Notes under the pieces: generated by a model
What the model saw: only the letters and a program-made list of their open reading frames with translations
Databases searched by the model: none
What the model was told of the DNA's origin: nothing
Shown here: one piece after another, positions 44,263 to 53,235 of the stretch
How the letters are laid out: every line of letters starts with the position of its first letter
How positions within the stretch are numbered: position 1 is the first letter of the stretch
Position numbers and translations under genes: made by a program
NCBI RefSeq assembly: GCF_013267355.1
Contig: NZ_CP053985.1
Coordinates: forward strand, 6,262,001-6,326,000
DNA length: 64,000 nucleotides
Direction: 5' to 3'
Source: Achromobacter pestifer
Lineage (GTDB): Bacteria > Pseudomonadota > Gammaproteobacteria > Burkholderiales > Burkholderiaceae_B

Positions 44263-45169
44263 GGCGGTTCTCCCTCAGCGCCCTGGCGTACACGACCGCG
44301 ACTGCCATCAGGACGATCAGCAGCAGCACGGCCAACGCGGACGCCTGCCCGAACTGATGCGCGCCGAACGCTTTCAAGTACACCAGGATCGGCAGGATTT
44401 CCGTGGAGTCGGCGGGCCCGCCGCCGGTCAACAGCCACATGAGCGAGAAGTTGTTCGCGATCTGCATGGTGCGCAGAAGCACCAGGGTCGCGATGATCAG
44501 CTTCAGGTTGGGCAGCGTCACGTACCAGAACTCGCGCAACGCCCCGGCCCCCGAGATGCGCGCCGCCTCGTACTCGTCCTTGGGTATGCCCTGCAGGGCG
44601 GCGACCACCATGATCAGCACGAAAGGCACGCCCCGCCACAGATTGATCAGCAGCGCGCTGGCCATGGCGGTGTCCGGCTCCGACAGCCAGGGCAAGGTCG
44701 CGCCCCAGTCGAACCCCAGGTTCCTCAGCGAGACGTTGACGATGCCCGATTGGGGATTGAGGATCCAGCGCCACAGATAGGCGATCACGGCCACTGGCAT
44801 CACCCAGGGCAGGAACAGCGCGGCGCGGAAGAAATTGCGGCCGATGACGAGCCGGTCCAGGATCACGGCCAGCCCCACCCCTACGATGATCTGCGAGGAA
44901 ACCGAGCCCGCCACCCAGATCAGGGTATTCCACGCCGAGGTCCAGAACCGCGCCTCCTGGAGGACCGCGACGTAGTTGTCCAGGCCGACGAAGCGCCCCA
45001 ATCCCAATCCCAGCTGGGCTTCGTAGAAGCTCAGGAAAATGGAATACAGCAGCGGCACCAGCGTCAGCGCCGTCAGCAGGATGAGCGCGGGTGCCATCAG
45101 CAGATAAGGCAGGCTGTGCCGGGCCAACCTCGGACCCGGCCGCCACAGGGATATGGCGGGCGCGTTCAT
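44255..45169 (-). CDS. sugar-type ABC permease, MalF-like
   Basis: 304 residues from ATG 45169 (MNAPAISLWRPGPRL). Six helices and the EAA loop (EYEAARISGAGALREFWYVTLPNLK) match the UgpA/MalF class of CUT1 importers. An open frame continues upstream to 46303 but only mirrors the alcohol dehydrogenase in another frame, so it is rejected. The start overlaps the stop of the Fe-alcohol dehydrogenase by one base and the end overlaps the MalG-like gene by eight, showing tight translational coupling. Confidence 0.92.
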   Translation of the reverse strand: MNAPAISLWRPGPRLARHSLPYLLMAPALILLTALTLVPLLYSIFLSFYEAQLGLGLGRFVGLDNYVAVLQEARFWTSAWNTLIWVAGSVSSQIIVGVGLAVILDRLVIGRNFFRAALFLPWVMPVAVIAYLWRWILNPQSGIVNVSLRNLGFDWGATLPWLSEPDTAMASALLINLWRGVPFVLIMVVAALQGIPKDEYEAARISGAGALREFWYVTLPNLKLIIATLVLLRTMQIANNFSLMWLLTGGGPADSTEILPILVYLKAFGAHQFGQASALAVLLLIVLMAVAVVYARALRENRHA

Positions 45170-46323
45170 CACAGCATCCGCTGGTACATGGACTGGATCT
45201 CGCCGCGCGACATCTTGCGGCAGTTGATCAGCGTGGAACGGCTGTTCTCCGCCAGTTCCGACAGACGCTCTATCATCTCGGGTTTTACGCCCAGCGGCGC
45301 CAGGGAACGCGAAACGCCGATCTCGTCGCGCAAGGCCGTCACGCGCTCCAGCAGCGCCCGGGCGGCGGCCTGGTCGCTCGCGTCCTTGCCCGCCGCGCCT
45401 ATCGCCCGCCCTATCGTGGCGTAGAGGTCGGGCCGCGCCTCCATGTTGAACGCCATCACGTGCGGCAGTATGGCCGACAGGCTCTCGCCATGCGTCACGT
45501 CCAGCAAGGACTCGACCGGCGTGGACAGTCCATGCACGGCATCGTTGCCCTTGCAGGAAATCGCGATGCCCGCCAGGTGGCTGGCCAGCATCATGTTCTC
45601 GCGCGCCTCCAGGTCGTCGCCCCGCTGCACGGCGCGCGGCAGGTGCTCCATTACCAGGCGCATCGCCTCCAGCGCCAGGACGTCCGCAATCGGATGCTGG
45701 CTGCTGTTGGTATAGGCGCCCATGGCGTGGATCAGCGCATCCATCCCGGTCGCGGCCGTCATGCGCGCCGGGACGCTCGCCGTGATCTCGGGGTCCAGCA
45801 CCGACAGGACGGGCCGGCAGCGCAAGCTGCGGATCAGGTACTTGCGGCCGTCGTCGTCCTTGACCATCGCCGCCGAGGTCGCCTCGCTGCCAGTACCGGA
45901 TGTCGTCGGCACGGCGAAGAACGGCACAGGCTCCCCTGGCAGATGGTCCACGCCGTGCGTCACCTGGTCCACGATCTCCTTGCCCGACAGCAAGGTCGTG
46001 GCGATGGCCTTGGCGGCATCCATGGAGCTGCCCCCGCCCAGGGCCAGCAAGCCGTCGAAGGTTTCCGCGCGCCAGAGTTCGACGCCCCGCCGCACCTCGG
46101 TCATCGTGGGGTTGGGCAGCACTTCGCCGAAGACACGCGACTCGATGCCGTCCTTGGCCAGCGTCTGCGCGACGCTTTCCGCCAGCCCGCACTTGACCAG
46201 CCCGGCATCGGTGACGATCAGCATGCGCCGCACGTTCATGGCCTTGGCGCGGGCGCCCAGCTGGTTCAGCGCCCCGCGCCCGAACATCATGTCGCGCGGC
46301 CATACGGTGGAGAAGTTCTTCAT
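45169..46323 (-). CDS. iron-containing alcohol dehydrogenase (maleylacetate-reductase-like)
   Basis: 384 residues from ATG 46323 (MKNFSTVWPRDMMFGRGAL). The Rossmann-like N-terminal part has LALGGGSSMDAAKAIA and PTTSGTGSEAT for nucleotide binding. The C-terminal helical domain holds the metal ligands Asp in TGMDALIHAMGAY with two later His in AVHGLSTP and VTHGESLSAILPHVMAFN. This is the group III Fe-ADH family, whose members oxidise alcohols, glycerol or hydroxy-acids, or reduce maleylacetate. Here it probably oxidises the imported or released alcohol, feeding the aldehyde dehydrogenase downstream. The reaction direction is unknown. Confidence 0.9.
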   Translation of the reverse strand: MKNFSTVWPRDMMFGRGALNQLGARAKAMNVRRMLIVTDAGLVKCGLAESVAQTLAKDGIESRVFGEVLPNPTMTEVRRGVELWRAETFDGLLALGGGSSMDAAKAIATTLLSGKEIVDQVTHGVDHLPGEPVPFFAVPTTSGTGSEATSAAMVKDDDGRKYLIRSLRCRPVLSVLDPEITASVPARMTAATGMDALIHAMGAYTNSSQHPIADVLALEAMRLVMEHLPRAVQRGDDLEARENMMLASHLAGIAISCKGNDAVHGLSTPVESLLDVTHGESLSAILPHVMAFNMEARPDLYATIGRAIGAAGKDASDQAAARALLERVTALRDEIGVSRSLAPLGVKPEMIERLSELAENSRSTLINCRKMSRGEIQSMYQRML

Positions 46324-46342
46324 TTGGCGTTTCCTCGTGGAG

Positions 46343-47770
46343 TTAGCCGTTCCTGGGACGCAGCAAGGCGCCGACTTCATTGATGTCCTGGATCTTTTCC
46401 AGCGTGCGCAGCGCTTGCGCGGCCTCGCAGGCCTGCGAATAGGACAGCACGTCCTCTGCGCCTTCCATGAATTTCTCGACGTGATCGAAGGTCCTGTCGC
46501 GCGCGCCCAGCAACTGCTTGCGCTCCTCGTGCAGGACCTCGCCATCCTCCAGGTGCAGCTCCACCCGCGAGCCGTACTGGTAGTCCTTGTAATAAGCCTT
46601 CTGCATGTCGGGATCGGTGCGGTATTCGACGATGCCGTGCAGCCGGGCGATCTCGGGGTCGAAAATGCGTTCTTTCAGGAACTGCTGGTACGTGAGCTTG
46701 CCGTCGACCAGCGCGGCGGCCACCGCATAGCCCGCGTCAAAGCACAGGCCCATGTGGCTCAGCCTGTCGTCGCGGATCAGTTCGCGGATGTCCGGTTCGA
46801 AGCCGTGGTAGCGCCCGCTGACATAGATCGTCACGCCGGGGCATTGAATGACGATCTTGCGGATCCGGCGTGTCGCCTGCGCCCCAAGCCGGGCGCTGAG
46901 CGTGATGGCCGATTCGATCGCAGCCAGGTTGTAGGCGCAGGACGGATAGCGCTTGGTGTTCAGGGTCAGCGTGTACCAGTCCTGTCCCAGGCCCTTGAGC
47001 AGTTCGGCATGGTCCACCTCCTCGGATACCGTGGCCAGGTAGCCCGCGGGATGCTCGATCATGTCGAGATTGCCGATCAACCCTTCCTTGGCGAGATTCG
47101 CCGACACGATGCCCCACATGGCCGGCAGGCCATTGACCAGCACCTTGGAATCGCTGGCCCAGCCCAGGAAGCAGTTCTCCATCGCCAGGTAGGCCGAATG
47201 GCTGACGGAACGCGCCAAGGCGATGGGATCGAGTTTCATCAGATGGCCGGCGACCAGCGACGCCTCGGCCTGATGGTTGGGCATGCCGTTGCCGAGATAG
47301 GCGCCGCGTTGGATGGCCCGCGAGGTGCGGCCCGCGATCTCGTTGCCGATGACGACCGCCGTCACCACGTCGCGCCCGCTGCTGCGGCACGCTTCGCCGC
47401 TGGCGAACGCGATGGGCACGACACAGGCGCCGGTGTGGCTGATCAGGACCCAGTCATCCCACTCGATGATCTGGCCCGTGCCCGCGTTATAGAGCGCCGC
47501 AGCCGGCGCCGGCACCTTCTCAGGCAGGCCGAACAGCGTGGCGACCTCGCCGCTGCCCAGGATCCGGCTGCCCCTGCGCAAGGACTCCGCGCCCGGCATG
47601 CGCGAGCCGGCAAGGCACGATCCTATCGTGGCGAGGATCTGATCCTTGGCTACCGTGGCCACCGCCTCGGGCAGCGCCTCGTAGTTCAGTCCCGCCACGA
47701 ACCTGGCGTATTCCATGGTGACCGGTTCGCGCACCAGTCCCGGTGTTTGCTGCAATTCTGACGCGCCCAT
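46343..47770 (-). CDS. MmgE/PrpD-family dehydratase/isomerase
   Basis: 475 residues related to 2-methylcitrate dehydratase PrpD and cis-aconitate decarboxylase. Recognisable segments are YEALPEAVATVAKDQILATIGSCLAGSRMPGAE, GTGQIIEWDDW, GNEIAGRTSRAIQRGAY and MKLDPIALARSVSHSAYLA, with YPSCAYNLAAIES in the C-terminal part. The family has divergent functions on branched or hydroxylated carboxylates. Here it is not near a methylcitrate synthase, so a propionate role is unlikely. It directly follows the SCP2-like gene and precedes the Fe-ADH by 19 bases. Exact reaction unknown. Confidence 0.88.
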   Translation of the reverse strand: MGASELQQTPGLVREPVTMEYARFVAGLNYEALPEAVATVAKDQILATIGSCLAGSRMPGAESLRRGSRILGSGEVATLFGLPEKVPAPAAALYNAGTGQIIEWDDWVLISHTGACVVPIAFASGEACRSSGRDVVTAVVIGNEIAGRTSRAIQRGAYLGNGMPNHQAEASLVAGHLMKLDPIALARSVSHSAYLAMENCFLGWASDSKVLVNGLPAMWGIVSANLAKEGLIGNLDMIEHPAGYLATVSEEVDHAELLKGLGQDWYTLTLNTKRYPSCAYNLAAIESAITLSARLGAQATRRIRKIVIQCPGVTIYVSGRYHGFEPDIRELIRDDRLSHMGLCFDAGYAVAAALVDGKLTYQQFLKERIFDPEIARLHGIVEYRTDPDMQKAYYKDYQYGSRVELHLEDGEVLHEERKQLLGARDRTFDHVEKFMEGAEDVLSYSQACEAAQALRTLEKIQDINEVGALLRPRNG

Positions 47771-48142
47771 TCATGCCTCCAGAAGCAAAAGTGCCTGCAT
47801 CAGCATGGACAACTGCATGATGTAGCGGCGTTCATGCTTGGGAAAGTTGCTGCGGCCGCCCAGCACGACCGTCATCACCGACCACTTGCCGGAAAAGACC
47901 TGCTTCCAGTCCGCGGCGCCCATGGCGATGGTGGCGTACGCGGGCTGCGCAGGGTCGGCCGGACTGATCTCGGCCGTGCTGGCCGTCAGCTTCACGCTCA
48001 TGGCGGGTTCGCCCGCGCATTCGAAACGGAATTCTCGTCCCAACGCCCCTTCCAGGCGGCGGCTCATCAACTGGTATCCGTTGCGCTCCCAGCGTTGCGC
48101 GAGCGCGCGCAACCCCGTGCCAAGGATGGTGTCATCCTGCAT
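47771..48142 (-). CDS. small SCP2-like protein of unknown function
   Basis: 123 residues. The C-terminal half (AYATIAMGAADWKQVFSGKW, then VVLGGRSNFPKHERR) resembles the sterol-carrier-protein-2 fold seen in lipid-binding or CoA-thioester-linked proteins. No catalytic residues are recognisable and there is no signal peptide. The gene's stop lies one base upstream of the MmgE/PrpD start, so it is an operon member. I am unsure of the function; it could bind a hydrophobic intermediate. Call by resemblance only. Confidence 0.6.
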   Translation of the reverse strand: MQDDTILGTGLRALAQRWERNGYQLMSRRLEGALGREFRFECAGEPAMSVKLTASTAEISPADPAQPAYATIAMGAADWKQVFSGKWSVMTVVLGGRSNFPKHERRYIMQLSMLMQALLLLEA

Positions 48143-48193
48143 GCTGTTTCTCCGATGGATGGAAAAGCGAAAGAGGCAGCCCTCTTCGCGGCG

Positions 48194-49492
48194 TCAGTCG
48201 AAAATTTCCCGCAGTTCGCGCTGTATGGCCTGGGCGGTCTGGGCCGTGTCCTGCTTCTTGGCCAGGTGCATGTTCAGATTGCGCTCCACGATGCCCTTGG
48301 AGCCCACCAGGCCGCCCTTGGGATTCTGTCCATACCAATCGATGCCCGAGTAATAGCCCGAATGGTTGGAAAGCAAGGTCTGCACGACATCGGGGTAGGC
48401 CTTCACCGAGCCGACGCGGTCGAAGTACATTTCGATGGCTTGTTTGTCGTCGTACAGCGCCAGTCCGCCCAGCGCGCTGGCCTCCAGCCCGCGGGCGTAC
48501 TGCTCCGTTTCATAGAGGAACTGCACGAACTTCTTGGCCTCGGCCTGGTGCTTGGACTTCTCGAAGACCGACCAACCCTTGTTGTTCTGCATGGTCAGGG
48601 CCAGTCCCGCGTCCGAAGGAATCAGCGCCCCGACCTGTCCGGCCTTGCCCGGATTCGCGTCGTGGAACTGGCTCAGCGCCACGGGCAGCGAGATCGCCAT
48701 CGCCGCGGTGCCCGTGGCGAAGCTGCGGTTCACTTCCGCGTAGGCTGCGTTCAGGGAGCCCGGCGGCGTGTACTTGAAGAGTTCCGTGTAGATATCGATG
48801 GCCTTGCGGCCCACGTCGTTGTCGAACGCGGCCTTGCCGTCCTTGGTCAGCAGATGGCCGCCATTGGAATAAAGCACCAGTTCGAAGTTCTGGCGCACCG
48901 TCCAATCGTTCTTGCCAGCGATGGCGATGCCGTACTCGCCCTTCTCCGGCTTGTGCAGCACCTTGGCGGCGTTGACGATGTCGTCCCAGGTCTTCGGCGC
49001 GGGCAGGCCCGCTGCGGCGAACTTGTCCTTGCGCCAGAACAGGTAGAACGGCTGGCGCGTGTATGGGACCCCCAGGTACTTGTCCTTGTAGCGCCACGCG
49101 GACAAACCGTCTGGATGGAACTTTTCCTTGCCCAGCGCATTGACCACGTCGTCCATGGGCGCCAGGGCGCCGCCCGGAATGTCATTCACCCAGGCGGAAA
49201 ACGCGAAGAACATCCAGGTGATGTCCGGCTGGTTGCCTGCGGCGATCGAGGCCGGCCATTTGATGTAGGCGTCGTTCGGCGACATCTGGACGATCTCGAA
49301 ACTGACGTTGGGATGGGTCTTGCGGAACTCCGCCGCCGACTTCTCCAGCCAGGTCTTGTACTGCGCCCGCGAGTCGGTGAACCAAAGCGTCAGCTTCACG
49401 GGGTCCTGCGCATGGGCCAGAGGTGCGGCAAGTGATACTGCAAACAGCGCGGCCATCATCGCGCGCCGGATGGAACCAAACAGGGTATGCAT
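48194..49492 (-). CDS. ABC transporter solute-binding protein, family 1
   Basis: 432 residues with a signal peptide ending near LAHAQDPVKLTLWF. The mature protein has the family-1 (UgpB/MalE-like) features FRKTHPNVSFEIVQM, YTRQPFYLFWRKDKF and GIAIAGKNDWTVRQNFELVLYSNGG. It collects the substrate in the periplasm for the MalF/MalG-like permeases and MalK-like ATPase encoded downstream. It is the first gene of the nine-gene operon, 52 bases upstream of the SCP2-like gene and divergent from an IclR regulator with a 291-base region between. Ligand unknown; carbohydrate or polyol is typical for the family. Confidence 0.9.
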   Translation of the reverse strand: MHTLFGSIRRAMMAALFAVSLAAPLAHAQDPVKLTLWFTDSRAQYKTWLEKSAAEFRKTHPNVSFEIVQMSPNDAYIKWPASIAAGNQPDITWMFFAFSAWVNDIPGGALAPMDDVVNALGKEKFHPDGLSAWRYKDKYLGVPYTRQPFYLFWRKDKFAAAGLPAPKTWDDIVNAAKVLHKPEKGEYGIAIAGKNDWTVRQNFELVLYSNGGHLLTKDGKAAFDNDVGRKAIDIYTELFKYTPPGSLNAAYAEVNRSFATGTAAMAISLPVALSQFHDANPGKAGQVGALIPSDAGLALTMQNNKGWSVFEKSKHQAEAKKFVQFLYETEQYARGLEASALGGLALYDDKQAIEMYFDRVGSVKAYPDVVQTLLSNHSGYYSGIDWYGQNPKGGLVGSKGIVERNLNMHLAKKQDTAQTAQAIQRELREIFD

Positions 49493-49517
49493 GCATGCCT
49501 CCTTTAGTTATCATCAT

Positions 49518-49534
49518 GGTTCACTTAATGAACC
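49518..49534. promoter_or_regulatory. inverted repeat, candidate IclR operator
   Basis: Perfect 6-base arms GGTTCA and TGAACC with spacer CTTAA lie 26-42 bases upstream of the solute-binding-protein start, on the side facing the divergent IclR gene. Size and symmetry fit IclR-family operators. Confidence 0.55.
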
Positions 49535-49783
49535 GTTGTATCGCTCTTTAAACCCATGCTAGTGGGCAAATAATGAACATGCAAGAACTAGTTGTTCTGC
49601 ACCGCAGCGAAGCGTGCCCGCGGACGTCCTTGAAATCATTCGCATTTCTGCAGCGAGGGCGACCGAGCAGGACCACGCGCGCCTCCCATTTACACTAGGT
49701 GCCCACGCGCGGGAAGCATCAACACCAAGACGCTTGTGCGATAGTCTTTGCGGCAACAATAAGTCCGCAAAATCGGAGATACC

Positions 49784-50548
49784 GTGACCGTTTCAAACCG
49801 CTCGCTTTCGCGAGGCCTCGCCATAGTTCGCGTATTCAATGAAATCCCATCGCCGTCCCTTACGGAGATCGCGACGCGTGTGAATCTGACCAAGGCGACC
49901 TGCCTGCGCTTTCTGCGCACCCTGCAGGACGAAGGCTATGTGGGCCACGATGAGGAATCCAAGCGCTACCAATTGCGGCCGCTGGTGCTGGAGCTGGGCT
50001 ATGCGGCGCTGTCCAGCCTGTCCCTGCCCCTCATGGCGGAAAGCGAAATGGAAGTGCTGGCCGACGCAGTCGGCGGCTCGGTGCATCTGGGGCTGCTGGA
50101 TGGCGACGAAGTCGTGGTCGTGGCCCGTTCCATCGCGTCCCTCGAAACCCGCAAGCTGGTCACGATGAACATCCACGTCGGCAGCCGCTTGCCCGCGCAC
50201 TGCACCGCGATGGGCCGCATGCTGATCGCACAATCCGAAGACATCGATGCGCACGTCGCCGCCATGGACATCACGCAGATGACGCCCAAGACCCTGGTTC
50301 ACCGCGGCAAGCTGACGAAGGAAATCAAGGAATCCAGGAAGCGCGGCTGGTCGCTGGTCGAGGAAGACCTGGGCATGGGCTATTCCGCCATCGGCACCCT
50401 GGTGCAAGCAGGCGCCCAGCGCTATGGGCTGGCGGTGTCGGTCAACACCAAGGACTACACGAGAGACAGGCTGGTCGCCGAGGTCCTGCCGCTGCTGGAG
50501 GCAGCCGCCAACCGGCTGCAAAGGGCGTTCCGCCACGGCAAATCCTGA
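49784..50548 (+). CDS. IclR-family regulator of the 39-49 kb operon
   Basis: 254 residues starting at GTG 49784 after CGGAGA. The N-terminal winged helix-turn-helix spans about residues 1-60 (SLSRGLAIVRVFNEIPSPSLTEIATRVNLTKATCLRFLRTL). The C-terminal IclR domain has GGSVHLGLLDGDEVVVVARS, NIHVGSRLPAHCTAMGRMLIA and a GYSAIGTLVQAG segment. It is encoded divergently from the ABC/dehydrogenase operon, with a palindrome between them, so it very likely controls that operon in response to its substrate or an intermediate. Activator or repressor cannot be told. Confidence 0.9.
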   Translation: MTVSNRSLSRGLAIVRVFNEIPSPSLTEIATRVNLTKATCLRFLRTLQDEGYVGHDEESKRYQLRPLVLELGYAALSSLSLPLMAESEMEVLADAVGGSVHLGLLDGDEVVVVARSIASLETRKLVTMNIHVGSRLPAHCTAMGRMLIAQSEDIDAHVAAMDITQMTPKTLVHRGKLTKEIKESRKRGWSLVEEDLGMGYSAIGTLVQAGAQRYGLAVSVNTKDYTRDRLVAEVLPLLEAAANRLQRAFRHGKS

Positions 50549-50625
50549 CGGTGGCGCGGCAGTAGACCACGGATGTCGAGCAGATTGAAGTACGAGGAAG
50601 GGCTAGACTCCCTCGCCGTTCTGTC

Positions 50626-51303
50626 CTACTGCGCCCCCCAGCCAAGCGTCCCTTGCATCCATGCCCCGGCGTCCCGCGCCCTCATGGCGTGCAGATAGGC
50701 GCAGAACATCTCGGACAGGGAGTCGGCATAGTCTCGAATCTGGGCGGGCGTACGCGGAGTCATCGAAAACTGCTTGCCGGCAGCATTGAGGGTTGACCGT
50801 AACAGCTCGCCGGTACGAGTACGCGTATCGGCGGCGGCCTGCGGCAGAACGTCGGCCATGAACGTTTCCAGGGCGTGACCTATGGATTCCCGCGACTGCC
50901 CGAACCCCGGTGTCTCGCGATAACGGGGCGCGACAGTGCTCAGCGCTGCCCGAACCGCCGCTTCGTCGCACTCCGAAGCAATGAAGGCATGCACCCAAGC
51001 CTGCAGGCGCGCGTCGGACGATTGCGCTGAATCGGTGAGGATAGAGCTCAGCGTTTCGGCCGTCCGCGCCCACTCATCGCTTTGCAGCCGAAAGAGGATT
51101 GCGGCCTTGTTCGGAAAGTACTGGTAGACGGAGCCGACGCTGACTCCCGCCCGCTCGGCAACGCGGGCCGTAGTGAATCGTGGCGCATCGGCACTGGCCA
51201 GCACCTGGCTCGCAGCTTGCAGGATAGCCGCCACCAAATCCGCGGATCGGGCCTGTTGCGGCTGTCTGCGGCTGGTTAGCTGGGGCACGCGTCGGGTAGC
51301 CAT
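50626..51303 (-). CDS. TetR-family regulator of the DHA2 exporter
   Basis: 225 residues from ATG 51303 (MATRRVPQLTSRRQPQQARS). The N-terminal helix-turn-helix has ARVAERAGVSVGSVYQYFPNKAAILFRL (about 45-72), and the remainder is a helical ligand-binding domain. It follows the exporter gene on the same strand with a 2-base gap, so the pair is an operon in which the regulator is made after the pump. Likely represses the exporter until a toxic compound binds. A GTG at 51309 is a less likely start. Confidence 0.88.
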   Translation of the reverse strand: MATRRVPQLTSRRQPQQARSADLVAAILQAASQVLASADAPRFTTARVAERAGVSVGSVYQYFPNKAAILFRLQSDEWARTAETLSSILTDSAQSSDARLQAWVHAFIASECDEAAVRAALSTVAPRYRETPGFGQSRESIGHALETFMADVLPQAAADTRTRTGELLRSTLNAAGKQFSMTPRTPAQIRDYADSLSEMFCAYLHAMRARDAGAWMQGTLGWGAQ

Positions 51304-51305
51304 GG

Positions 51306-52775
51306 TCACTTCGCCCTTCCCTCAACGCGCACGCCGGTAACGGCGCTGCCGGCCTCACGCTTCAAACCGAGCAAATCCAACATGCCAGCGCAGGAGACCA
51401 CGGCAACCACCAGGAATGCCAGACGGTACGCGGCGCCCGGCGCGTGGTCCAACCCCACCACGGGCGCCGCCCACTCGCCAATCCGAATGGCAATCGCACC
51501 GAGCGCAATACCCATCCCCAAGGCCAACTGCGACATCGTGGAAAAAAGCGAGCTGGCCGCGCTAAGGTCCTCCTGCGGCATTTCCGCAAACGCCAAAGTG
51601 TTCAGCGCGGTGAACTGCATGGAACGCGACAACCCGCCAATGAACAAAATCACGGCGGTCGTCAAGAAGCTCATTTCCGGTCCGATCAGAGCGCAAGCTG
51701 CCAGGGCCAGCGTGTTGAACACCCCATTGCACAACAAAATCCGCCGAAAGCCGAATCGCTTCATCACGGGCGTCGTGAACATCTTCATCGCAAGATTGCC
51801 CGCGAATACGGCCAGCACCAGTTGGCCGGCATGAAAAGCATCCATGCCGTAACCGACTTGGAACATCAGCGGCAGCAGAAACGGCACGGCGCCCACCGAC
51901 ATGCGAAACAGCGAACCACCCCGGATGTTTACCGCATAGCTGTGCCGCTTGATCGGTGCAAGCGATAGCATGGGATGAGGATGACGGTTCAAATGCCTAA
52001 CCCCAATGAAGAGAAATGCAGTGCCCACGCCCAAGCAAAGGATCATTTCTTTCCAGGGCGGCACCGGGCGCCCGCAAAGTTCTACTGCCCACAGCACACC
52101 GGCCAGCCCAGCGCCGATCCAGAAAAAACCCTTCCAATCGAAAGGACGCCTGGTGTCGCCGAGCTCAGTGGGGATCAACAGCCAAGCTGCGGCCAGCGCG
52201 GCGATGCCGACGGGAATATTGAGATAAAAGATCCATCGCCACGACGTGTACTCGGTAATGAATCCGCCCAGAGGAGGCCCCAGAACCGGTGCGAACAGCC
52301 CCGGCCAGATCAGGATGGACATGATTCGCATCAGATCGTGCTTGGGTGTGCTTCGCAGCAGGACCAGTCGGCCAACGGGTACCATCATCGCGCCGCCGAT
52401 GCCTTGCGCCACGCGCAAAGCGATGAACGCCCATAGGTTGTTCACCAGGCCGCAGGCCAGGGACGCCAAGGTGAAGAGGATTAGCGCGGAGCAAAACACC
52501 CTGCGGCTGCCAAAGCGTTCACCCATCCATCCGCTGATGGGAATGAACACGCCTAGGGTCAAAAGGTAGGCACTTATTCCGAGGCCAAGGTCGGTGGGGA
52601 TGACACCAAAGTCGCTGGCCATTGCAGGCATGGCCGTCGTTATCACTGTGCCGTCCAGGTTCTCCATGAAGAACGCTGTGGCCACCAGCAAGGCGGTAAG
52701 CGTATTGCGGCGTCTGCCTGTGTAGCCGGCCACAAGCGCGGGGGCAGGAATAGTTTGAGTGGAATCTTGAGCCAT
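51306..52775 (-). CDS. DHA2 (EmrB/QacA-type) 14-helix multidrug exporter
   Basis: 489 residues from MAQDSTQTIPAP at 52775; a longer frame adds 17 residues without a homologue-like start. Fourteen hydrophobic helices are visible. DHA2 signatures are FMENLDGTVITTAMPAMA at helix 1, a motif-A loop GWMGERFGSRRVF, and motif C GPPLGGFITEYTSWRWIFYLNIPVG. It expels hydrophobic compounds by proton antiport. No EmrA-like adaptor or TolC gene accompanies it. The TetR gene immediately downstream probably controls it. Confidence 0.9.
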   Translation of the reverse strand: MAQDSTQTIPAPALVAGYTGRRRNTLTALLVATAFFMENLDGTVITTAMPAMASDFGVIPTDLGLGISAYLLTLGVFIPISGWMGERFGSRRVFCSALILFTLASLACGLVNNLWAFIALRVAQGIGGAMMVPVGRLVLLRSTPKHDLMRIMSILIWPGLFAPVLGPPLGGFITEYTSWRWIFYLNIPVGIAALAAAWLLIPTELGDTRRPFDWKGFFWIGAGLAGVLWAVELCGRPVPPWKEMILCLGVGTAFLFIGVRHLNRHPHPMLSLAPIKRHSYAVNIRGGSLFRMSVGAVPFLLPLMFQVGYGMDAFHAGQLVLAVFAGNLAMKMFTTPVMKRFGFRRILLCNGVFNTLALAACALIGPEMSFLTTAVILFIGGLSRSMQFTALNTLAFAEMPQEDLSAASSLFSTMSQLALGMGIALGAIAIRIGEWAAPVVGLDHAPGAAYRLAFLVVAVVSCAGMLDLLGLKREAGSAVTGVRVEGRAK

Positions 52776-53235
52776 GAATAGCGGTTCCGATGGGAAACGC
52801 TTACGCCACGATCCGACTTGGCCCATGCGTACACGCAGCCACGCCTGACCGCAACGAAGGCGGTTCTAGGCGCGTTGGATGACGTGAACGCTTACGGCGC
52901 GTAGGGCTGAACGCCCGCGCGAGAAGAGACACTTTAGCACGTGACAGCAGCGTTTTCGACAGTTTCCGAGCCAGACTCTCATGGCTAGACTACTGCCGCT
53001 CTTGACGCCAAACATGAATAGCTCGGAGCCTTGAGAAAATCACATGCCGTGAAAAAGTGCCGAAAGTTCCAATACGCATGCATCTGTTCGATAGGCCTCG
53101 CTTCGGGCAAACGCGAACAACAACGCGAATTGTCCCCTCCTCCGTACTCCCGTAAATTTCGCGATCACGGGCGGATGCGGTTCACAGGTGCCCTGGTCTG
53201 CCTACCCTCTTGAACCATGAAAATCGACGAATTCG
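52776..53235. other. 460-base intergenic region, no gene seen
   Basis: The stretch between the exporter start and the RpiR gene has no convincing coding frame. It holds a weak dyad, CCCGT/ACGGG at 53149-53171, around an AT-rich core, which could be an RpiR-linked operator. Promoters for both flanking genes must lie here, but I cannot point to clear -35/-10 boxes. Confidence 0.5.

Noticed and set aside
45170..46303. upstream extension of the MalF-like permease frame
   Set aside because: It overlaps the Fe-alcohol dehydrogenase in a different frame; the permease sequence begins only at MNAPAISLWRP.
53031..53213. 60-codon frame in the 460-base intergenic region
   Set aside because: It has a basic, low-complexity composition, no ribosome-binding site and no conserved feature.
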